Shown piece by piece: positions 58,727 to 64,000 of a stretch of DNA of 64,000 bases. Position numbers and translations under genes: made by a program. Every line of letters starts with the position of its first letter. Position 1 is the first letter of the stretch. The notes below the pieces were generated by a model. That model saw nothing but the letters and a program-made list of their open reading frames with translations. It was not told where the DNA came from and did not search any database. Origin of the DNA: Marisediminicola antarctica (GTDB lineage Bacteria; Actinomycetota; Actinomycetes; Actinomycetales; Microbacteriaceae); NCBI RefSeq assembly GCF_009930795.1, contig NZ_CP017146.1:2852001-2916000 (forward strand), given 5' to 3'.

Positions 58727-59458
58727 GTGATCACCGCTGCCGCTGACGGCTCCGCACTCGGCAATCCCGGTCCGGCCGGCTGGTCCTGGTACGTCGACGA
58801 GTCGTGCTGGGGAGCCGGAGGCTGGCCGCACGCCACCAACAACCAGGGCGAGCTCAAGGCGGTGCTCGAGTTGTTCCGCGCGACAGCACACCTCGACGAC
58901 GAACTCCTCGTGCTGTGCGACAGCCAATACGTGATCAACTCGGTGACGAAGTGGATGCGCGGGTGGAAGGCGAAGGGCTGGCGCAAGGGCGACGGCAAAC
59001 CCGTCCTCAACCTCGAGCTGCTCATGGAGATCGATGAGGCGATCGCGGGGCGCAAGTACCGCTTCGAGTGGGTCAAGGGCCACGCGAATCATCCGCTCAA
59101 CGAGGCGGCCGACTCCCGGGCGCGGGCCGTTGCCGAGGCGTTCCAGCGTGGGTCGCGAATTCCGTCCGGTCCCGGCTGGGTGCGTGCCGGCGATGCGCCG
59201 CGCGAACCGCGCCGCGAGGGGCCCAACGGTGCCGCGATCATGGCCGAAGTCGCCGCCGACGTCGCCGCGGATGTCGCGAACAACGTCGCGTCGTTGCCGA
59301 GCACGCATCCGCAGCTCTTTTCTTTCGAGGCCGAGCCGGAGCCGGAGCCGGAAACCTCCGTGACCGTGCATCTCAGCACACAGGAGCATGCGCGGCTGCT
59401 GGCGCGGGCGAAGACCCGCGGTGTCAGCCCCGAGAAGCTTCTGCGCGACCTGATCTGA
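58727..59458 (+). CDS. RNase HI with C-terminal ribbon-helix-helix-like extension
   Basis: A 243-aa protein from a GTG. The N-terminal RNase HI domain has all four acidic residues: D7, E42 (NNQGELKAV), D65 (CDSQYVIN) and D129 (NEAADSRA), with the His loop at GHANHP. It degrades the RNA of RNA:DNA hybrids. After about residue 150 comes a linker with an acidic EPEPEPE run, and the last 38 residues (TVHLSTQEHARLLARA to EKLLRDLI) look like a ribbon-helix-helix/CopG fold. That extension is unusual for RNase HI and could target the enzyme or dimerise it. Confidence 0.9.
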   Translation: MITAAADGSALGNPGPAGWSWYVDESCWGAGGWPHATNNQGELKAVLELFRATAHLDDELLVLCDSQYVINSVTKWMRGWKAKGWRKGDGKPVLNLELLMEIDEAIAGRKYRFEWVKGHANHPLNEAADSRARAVAEAFQRGSRIPSGPGWVRAGDAPREPRREGPNGAAIMAEVAADVAADVANNVASLPSTHPQLFSFEAEPEPEPETSVTVHLSTQEHARLLARAKTRGVSPEKLLRDLI

Positions 59459-59899
59459 CTAGCGCCCAGCGCCACCCTCGGCGAGGTAGGCGAGCCGGCG
59501 CAGTGTCTCGACGTTGCGGCTGTGGATCAGCACGTCGCGCAGCAGCTTCGGCATCAGGCGCCCCGTGCCCTCGGCGGCATCCTCGACGATCCTCACAATG
59601 CATCCATCCCCGCGGGGCTTCACGTCGATCACGACGTCGGCCTCACCGATCGGCCACCCCCTGGCCCGCATTCGCGCGTGGCGGGGCGGGTTCCATTCGG
59701 TCATGCTCGTCGTGTCGTCGAGGAGCGCCGGCCAGACGCCGAACGAATGCGCGATTCGAGACCCCGGGGCGGGCCACGCCTCGTCGACAGAGCGGATGCG
59801 CGAGGCGCCGACCACCCAGCTGGGATACAGCCAGCCGTCGGCGAGCACCCGGAAGACTGCGTCCGGTGCGCACCGGAGCAATCGGGTAGTGGTGGCCAT
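59459..59899 (-). CDS. SRPBCC-family (polyketide cyclase-like) protein
   Basis: A 146-aa START/SRPBCC fold protein. CAPDAVFRVLADGWLYPSWVVGA at the start and the long C-terminal helix RLMPKLLRDVLIHSRNVETLRRL match small actinobacterial SRPBCC proteins that bind hydrophobic ligands. It begins 1 bp after the stop of the FAD oxidoreductase, so the two form an operon. Convergent and immediately adjacent to the RNase H gene. Confidence 0.85.
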   Translation of the reverse strand: MATTTRLLRCAPDAVFRVLADGWLYPSWVVGASRIRSVDEAWPAPGSRIAHSFGVWPALLDDTTSMTEWNPPRHARMRARGWPIGEADVVIDVKPRGDGCIVRIVEDAAEGTGRLMPKLLRDVLIHSRNVETLRRLAYLAEGGAGR

Positions 59900-59900
59900 G

Positions 59901-61352
59901 TCAGTCCAGTCCGAGGCGGGGAGGCGTCGTGATGCCGAACTCCGCGGCGAGGGCGCTGCGTGCGGCGTAATAGCCGGGCAGCCCGTGCACGCCCGGGCCG
60001 GGCGGGGTCGACGACGAACAGAGGTAGAGGCCCGGTGCGGGAGTGCGCCACGGGTCGGGCGACAGCACCGGGCGGGCGACGAGCTGCCAGAGGCTCGGCG
60101 ATCCGGCTGCGATATCGCCGCCAACGTAGTTCGGGTTGTAGCGCTCCATCTCGACCGCGGTCTGGCTCGCCGACGCGATGATCACGTCGCGGAAACCGGG
60201 CGCGTATCGCTCGATCTGCGCGGTGATGGCTTCGGTGGGGTCGACCGGCGACCCTGCGGGCACGTGCGTGTAGGCCCAGAGCGTCTGGAAACCGAGGGGT
60301 GCCCTCGACCGGTCGAGCAGGGTCGGTTGCGACGCCAGCACGTAGGGACTTCGCGGATGCCGGCCGGCGGCAACCTCCGCCTCCGACGCTGCCAGCTCCG
60401 CGCGGGAGCCGCCCAGGTGCACCGTGCCGGCGGCGCGCACGTGCTCGTTCGCCCACGGCACCGGCGCGTTGAGGGCGAAGTCGACTTTCGCGGCGGCGTT
60501 GCCGTAGCGGAATCGTCGCAGCGCCCTGGAGTATCGCGCCGGGAGGGCGTCGCCGGCGATGGACGCGAGCGACCGGGCGCTCACATCGAGGATCACGGCT
60601 CTGGCCGATGGCAGCTCGGCGAGGGAGGCGACCTCGGTGTCGGTGACGATTTCTCCACCGTGGGCGATGAGGTCCGCAGCCATCGCGTCGATGATCGACT
60701 GGCTCCCACCGACGGGGATCGGCCAGCCCTTCGCGTGGGCGTGGGTTGCGAGAACGAGCCCGACGGCAGCGGTCTCGAGGCTCGGCATCCGGCGGATCGA
60801 ATGGGCGTTGACCCCCGTGAGCATCGCCGGGGCCTCATCCTCGACGAAGCGGGCGTTCCACGCGGGGCTGCCCTGCTCGAGGATGCGCGCCGCGAGGCGG
60901 AGCGCGGTGAGCGGATGCCGGGGAAGCTGCAGCATGTTCGACCCGGTGAACTGGGCGACCTCGGCGACGTGGTCGACGAGGGGGCCGAACAGTCGCTTCC
61001 ACGCGCGGCCGTCGGGGCCGAGACCCTCCGCGGTGCGGTCGAGGTCGCGCCACGCGACCCCCGCCCTGCCGTCGTCAAGCGGATGCGCGTAGGAGATCTC
61101 GGGCAGGAGGAGCTTGATGCGCCGGTCCAGCTGGAACTTCTGGAAGAAGCCGGAGGCGAGCGCCATCGGATGCACCGCCGAGCAAATGTCATGCCGAAAA
61201 CCGGGGAGAGTCGATTCGACGGTGCGGGCGCCTCCACCGATCGTGGGGTTGCGCTCGTACACGCGCACCGAGAGCCCCGCCCTGGCCATCGTGACGGCGG
61301 CGGCCATCCCGTTCGGCCCGGACCCTACGACGATCACATCGATGGTGTTCAT
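59901..61352 (-). CDS. Phytoene desaturase-like FAD oxidoreductase
   Basis: A 483-aa NAD(P)/FAD-dependent oxidoreductase. The N-terminal FAD fold is VIVVGSGPNGMAAAVTMARAG and the second region YERNPTIGGGARTVE. The C-terminal FAD motif is LYLCSSSTPPGPGVHGLPGY, in the CrtI/amine-oxidase-like group (COG1233). It lacks the carotenoid operon partners, so a carotenoid role is not indicated; relatives act on diverse lipids. Start at 61352 is taken over a site five codons upstream. Operon with the SRPBCC gene. Confidence 0.9.
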   Translation of the reverse strand: MNTIDVIVVGSGPNGMAAAVTMARAGLSVRVYERNPTIGGGARTVESTLPGFRHDICSAVHPMALASGFFQKFQLDRRIKLLLPEISYAHPLDDGRAGVAWRDLDRTAEGLGPDGRAWKRLFGPLVDHVAEVAQFTGSNMLQLPRHPLTALRLAARILEQGSPAWNARFVEDEAPAMLTGVNAHSIRRMPSLETAAVGLVLATHAHAKGWPIPVGGSQSIIDAMAADLIAHGGEIVTDTEVASLAELPSARAVILDVSARSLASIAGDALPARYSRALRRFRYGNAAAKVDFALNAPVPWANEHVRAAGTVHLGGSRAELAASEAEVAAGRHPRSPYVLASQPTLLDRSRAPLGFQTLWAYTHVPAGSPVDPTEAITAQIERYAPGFRDVIIASASQTAVEMERYNPNYVGGDIAAGSPSLWQLVARPVLSPDPWRTPAPGLYLCSSSTPPGPGVHGLPGYYAARSALAAEFGITTPPRLGLD

Positions 61353-61462
61353 CCTTCCAGCGTGCATCTTCGAGAGTCAATTACTCAAGTCTCGCACCAT
61401 GTCCGGGCGCGATCCATCACAGCGGGCTACCGGGTGTCGGGGGCGCGTGGCACCATCGACCA

Positions 61463-62503
61463 ATGAGGCACACGATCGTTCCCCCATATCTGCTCAGGCG
61501 ACTCACCACGCTCGAAGACCCGGCGATGGCGCACGTCGCGCAGGCCGCTCGCGAGTCCCTCGCGATGGACGAGTCGATCCGCCAGAAACGGGCCGTCGCG
61601 GGCGAGGAGGGGGCGCGGCGCGGCGCACGCCGCCTCGAACCTCCCGCACGCTCTATCTTCGACGCCGAGCAGTCCGAGACCCTGCCAGGCACCCTTGTGC
61701 GGTCTGAGGGTGAGCAGGCCGGCCCTGACATTGCCGTGGGTGAGGCCTACGACGGGTTCGGCCACACGCACGCGCTCTTCCGCGAGGTCTATGGCCGCGC
61801 ATCCATCGACGACGACAACCTCCCTCTGCTCGGCACCGTGCACTTCGGACGCGACTACGAAAACGCATTCTGGGACGGGCAACGCATGGTCTTCGGCGAC
61901 GGAGACGGAATGGTCTTCGGCCGGTTCACCGCCTCGCTGAGCGTGATCGGGCACGAACTCGCCCACGGCGTCACCCAGTACACCGCGAACCTGATCTACC
62001 GGGGCCAGTCCGGCGCGCTCAACGAGTCGATCTCCGACGTCTTCGGGGCCCTGGTCGAGCAGCGCGTGCTCGGTCACACCGCGGAGACCGCAAGCTGGAT
62101 CATCGGCGCCGGGCTGTTCACGGATCGGGTCCAGGGGCTGGGCCTGCGCTCGATGAAGGCCCCGGGAACGGCCTATGACGACGACATTCTCGGCAAGGAC
62201 CCTCAGCCAGACTCCATGAACGGCTACATCGACACCGTGAGCGACAATGGGGGCGTGCACCTCAATTCGGGCATCCCCAACCGCGCGTTCTACCTCGCGG
62301 CGGCGGCGATCGGCGGCGACGCGTGGAGCTCGGCCGGCCAGATCTGGTACGACACGGTTTCGGGCGGCACGATTCCGGCATCCAGCGACTTCATCACCTT
62401 CGCCCGGGCGACGGCGGGTGCGGCCGCCGACCGGTTCGGCGCCCACTCGATCGAGCACGCCGCGGTGACCGAGGCGTGGGCGACCGTCGGCCTGGGCATG
62501 TGA
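61463..62503 (+). CDS. Protealysin-like M4 metalloprotease
   Basis: A 346-aa thermolysin-family zinc protease. Zinc site: H164, E165 and H168 in HELAHGVT, with E188 in NESISDVFG. The general-base-side His is in NGGVHLNSGIPN. No signal peptide; instead the N terminus MRHTIVPPYLLRRL is the PPL motif of the short propeptide of protealysin-like proteases, followed by about 60 residues before the mature domain. So secretion, if any, is by an unusual route. The next gene encodes its presumed inhibitor emfourin. Confidence 0.93.
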   Translation: MRHTIVPPYLLRRLTTLEDPAMAHVAQAARESLAMDESIRQKRAVAGEEGARRGARRLEPPARSIFDAEQSETLPGTLVRSEGEQAGPDIAVGEAYDGFGHTHALFREVYGRASIDDDNLPLLGTVHFGRDYENAFWDGQRMVFGDGDGMVFGRFTASLSVIGHELAHGVTQYTANLIYRGQSGALNESISDVFGALVEQRVLGHTAETASWIIGAGLFTDRVQGLGLRSMKAPGTAYDDDILGKDPQPDSMNGYIDTVSDNGGVHLNSGIPNRAFYLAAAAIGGDAWSSAGQIWYDTVSGGTIPASSDFITFARATAGAAADRFGAHSIEHAAVTEAWATVGLGM

Positions 62504-62522
62504 CCGGGCAGTGAGGCCAGCC

Positions 62523-62801
62523 ATGAAGATCACGGTGACCCGCAGTGGCGGCATTGCAGGGCTGACACGCGAGTGGGTGGTGCGCGTCGAGGAGCAGGGC
62601 GACCCCGATTCGTGGATCCGGCTCGTTGAACAGCTGCCGTGGCAGCCGCGTCATCGTTCGGCGGTACACCCCGACCGCTATGTCTACCGGATCGGGGTGT
62701 CCCGCCGACGCATCACGCTGCCGGAGCAGGATCTGACCGGCCCGTGGCGCCTACTTGTCGACCGGGTGCGCGACGCGGTCAACCAGCACGAGAAAGAGTG
62801 A
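62523..62801 (+). CDS. Emfourin-like protealysin inhibitor
   Basis: A 92-aa small protein directly downstream of the M4 protease (19-bp gap); a GTG start four codons earlier is possible. MKITVTRSGGIAGLTREWV and the end LVDRVRDAVNQHEKE match emfourins, which sit beside protealysin-type genes and inhibit them. The pair forms a protease-inhibitor operon. Single domain, no signal. Confidence 0.85.
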   Translation: MKITVTRSGGIAGLTREWVVRVEEQGDPDSWIRLVEQLPWQPRHRSAVHPDRYVYRIGVSRRRITLPEQDLTGPWRLLVDRVRDAVNQHEKE

Positions 62802-62830
62802 TGGACCGGAAGCCCCCGGCTTCCGGTCCA
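62802..62830 (+). terminator. Terminator after emfourin
   Basis: TGGACCGGAAGCC and GGCTTCCGGTCCA pair over 13 bp with a CCC loop, starting at the base after the stop. T-rich sequence is weak downstream. Confidence 0.8.
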
Positions 62831-62851
62831 TTCCGCGCCTTTCGGCACTGA

Positions 62852-62891
62852 TCATTCCCCCGAATGACCCACAGACCATTCCCCCGAATGA
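62852..62891. repeat. Two tandem TCATTC-CCCC-GAATGA palindromes
   Basis: TCATTCCCCCGAATGA (62852-62867) and CCATTCCCCCGAATGA (62876-62891) lie 24 bp apart, centre to centre. Each is a 6-bp-arm palindrome (the second with one mismatch). They could be operators or ends of a remnant mobile element. Confidence 0.55.
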
Positions 62892-63257
62892 TCTACTTCG
62901 CTTCCCCCCCGGAAAGCGTCGTAGGACCATGATGCTGCATGTCAGCACCTCAGAAACATCCCCACTCCGGGGGTTCCCCGATCGGGGGACATGGGGGACA
63001 CGAAGTCCGTTCGCGACTTTCGTCGCTGGATGCCCGGCTTCGCTGGATGCCCCGCGACGGGGGCCCGGACTCTGGGCAGCCGGGACCCCGCCACTCGACG
63101 CAGACAGTGCACACGGGCGCTTAGGAGTCGCCTCGTCGCCGAGTGAACCGAACTCAGTCATGCTGGACACCGACCGGGTCCGATCGTGGGACGCGTGCCG
63201 AAGCACGTGCACACTACGGTACGGCCCCAATCTCAACGGCAGCTTGGAACTGCCCGA
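62892..63257. other. Gene-free gap between emfourin and the NERD paralogue
   Basis: About 370 bp with no credible gene. It has G/C runs (CCGGGGGTTCCCCGATCGGGG near 62970, a partial palindrome in parts). Frames here are open by composition only and lack starts with RBS. The minus-strand NERD gene ends at 63258, so this also holds its 3' untranslated sequence. Confidence 0.5.
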
Positions 63258-64000
63258 TCAGCGCCCGGCGTAGTTCGCTGTCGTCGCGAGCACTATCCCC
63301 CAGGCAGCGAGAAACACCACACCGAGCAGCGCAGTGCTGATCGCGACGATCCACAGGCGCCGCACGGCGCGCGCGGTGTGGACCTGACTGCAGACCGAGG
63401 CGAATCGGGTGCGGAGCTCGTCGCCATCCTGCGGCACGGACACGATGCCGAGCCAGGTGCTGGGCTTCTCCGCATGTGCGACGAGCAGTCTGATCTCGTG
63501 CTCGTCCAGGCAGTCCGGAAGCCCCTCGAGGGCCCCGACGAGACCAGCAGGGTCGACGACGACGACATCCCGCGGCATGTCACGAACGGTGATGCTGTGA
63601 GGGTCGACGACCACGATCACGCCGATCGCCTTGACCTGCGCGCCCTGTGCCATCCCGAGGGCGCGCTCGGCCCGCCCCACCTCGAACTCAGATTCCCGCA
63701 GATGGGACGATCTGATCCCGGCGACCCACAGGGCGCCCCGCGCGACCGAGACGATCTGCTGCCCGACATCGATCGTTCGGATGCAGAGAACTCCGGCCGG
63801 TCCGATCGCCAGATGGTCGATGTCGACCTGGCCCTCGCCCTGCGGGATCGCGTGCAGCACTGTCCAGCGCGAATCAAGTCTCGCGAGGGACTCGCCCACG
63901 CCGAGCTCGCCGAGCACGCGCCGATACCGCCGGCCGCTCTCCTCGTCCAGCGGACTCGCGCCGAAGCTGCGGGCGAGTCTCGACGGCGGAGGGGCCTGGT
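63258..64000 (-). CDS. NERD-domain membrane-anchored protein (paralogue B, 5' end beyond window)
   Basis: At least 247 codons, running off the right edge. SFGASPLDEESGRRYRRVL at the visible N-terminal side, WTVLHAIPQG, VDIDHLAIGPAGVLCIRT and the C-terminal anchor LWIVAISTALLGVVFLAAWG align with the protein at 42994-43773 in order and spacing. As in that paralogue, the acidic DIDHLAI is kept but the Q/ExK after it is not (CIRTIDVG), so nuclease activity is doubtful. Domain plus single TM helix. Confidence 0.75.
   Translation of the reverse strand, partial: QAPPPSRLARSFGASPLDEESGRRYRRVLGELGVGESLARLDSRWTVLHAIPQGEGQVDIDHLAIGPAGVLCIRTIDVGQQIVSVARGALWVAGIRSSHLRESEFEVGRAERALGMAQGAQVKAIGVIVVVDPHSITVRDMPRDVVVVDPAGLVGALEGLPDCLDEHEIRLLVAHAEKPSTWLGIVSVPQDGDELRTRFASVCSQVHTARAVRRLWIVAISTALLGVVFLAAWGIVLATTANYAGR

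Noticed and set aside
62751-63236. 161-codon minus-strand frame over the emfourin end and the palindromic repeats
   Set aside because: It overlaps a terminator and two palindromes, lacks an RBS, and its repeated SFGGM peptides are simply the palindromes translated.
1-64000. tRNA, rRNA, prophage, toxin-antitoxin or restriction system
   Set aside because: No cloverleaf with a CCA-side acceptor, no phage structural genes, and no paired small toxin-antitoxin or methylase motifs were seen by eye; a tRNAscan or profile search would be needed to exclude small ones.

Overview
The window is about 64 kb of high-GC DNA with strong G/C third-position bias, frequent GTG starts and many 4-bp ATGA/GTGA gene overlaps. 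A MarP-type periplasmic protease, a mycothiol-type formaldehyde dehydrogenase, a bkdABC-type dehydrogenase and an actinobacterial sulfate-family transporter point to a monoderm actinobacterium. Microbacteriaceae is my best guess, but it is an inference from gene content and style, not from a marker gene. I saw no tRNA, rRNA or CRISPR array.

Layout. 0-1.4 kb: GC-rich tandem repeats around a DinB-like gene. 1.4-5.1 kb: bkdABC (minus strand), with a repeat-built linker in bkdC. 5.2-8.6 kb: potassium channel, amidotransferase and the first IS110 copy. 8.6-18 kb: housekeeping pnp and rpsO (minus strand), separated by an ArsR-SulP-DUF167 operon, two tandem aldo/keto reductases and small genes. 18-35 kb: a large catabolic region. 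It holds an aldehyde dehydrogenase, amino-acid/amine permease, acetoacetate-decarboxylase-like protein, glutamine-synthetase-like gamma-glutamylation enzyme, two amidotransferase-fold enzymes, the second IS110 copy, an aromatic amino acid decarboxylase with a cytochrome P450, a MarR regulator, and a hpaE-hpaD-FAH-ferredoxin-ferredoxin reductase operon. 35-47 kb: miscellaneous metabolism, including a mycothiol-dependent formaldehyde dehydrogenase with its MBL hydrolase, three zinc alcohol dehydrogenases, a NERD protein, an acyltransferase and a baeRF3 protein. 47-51.7 kb: an exopolysaccharide operon (cellulose-synthase-like GT2, HlyD-like fusion protein, GH81 endo-beta-1,3-glucanase). 52-64 kb: MarP, TetR-ABC exporter, short-chain dehydrogenase, LLM flavin enzyme, RNase H fusion, FAD oxidoreductase, a thermolysin-family protease with its emfourin inhibitor, and a partial NERD paralogue at the edge.

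How it fits together. The 18-35 kb block reads as an aromatic amine or amino acid catabolic island: decarboxylation, gamma-glutamylation, oxidation by a P450 with dedicated redox partners, aldehyde oxidation, gamma-glutamyl hydrolysis, and homoprotocatechuate-type ring cleavage. Palindromes built on GTTC...GAAC lie upstream of several of its units, with a 13-bp core (GTTCGGGGACGAA) identical at two of them, so they may be co-regulated.

The two IS110 copies appear identical. Each sits at the same point inside one arm of an intergenic inverted-repeat element, as expected for guided insertion into a repeated target. The GT2-fusion protein-GH81 operon looks like a beta-1,3 or mixed-linkage glucan synthesis system in a Gram-positive. 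These three are the parts most worth following up.
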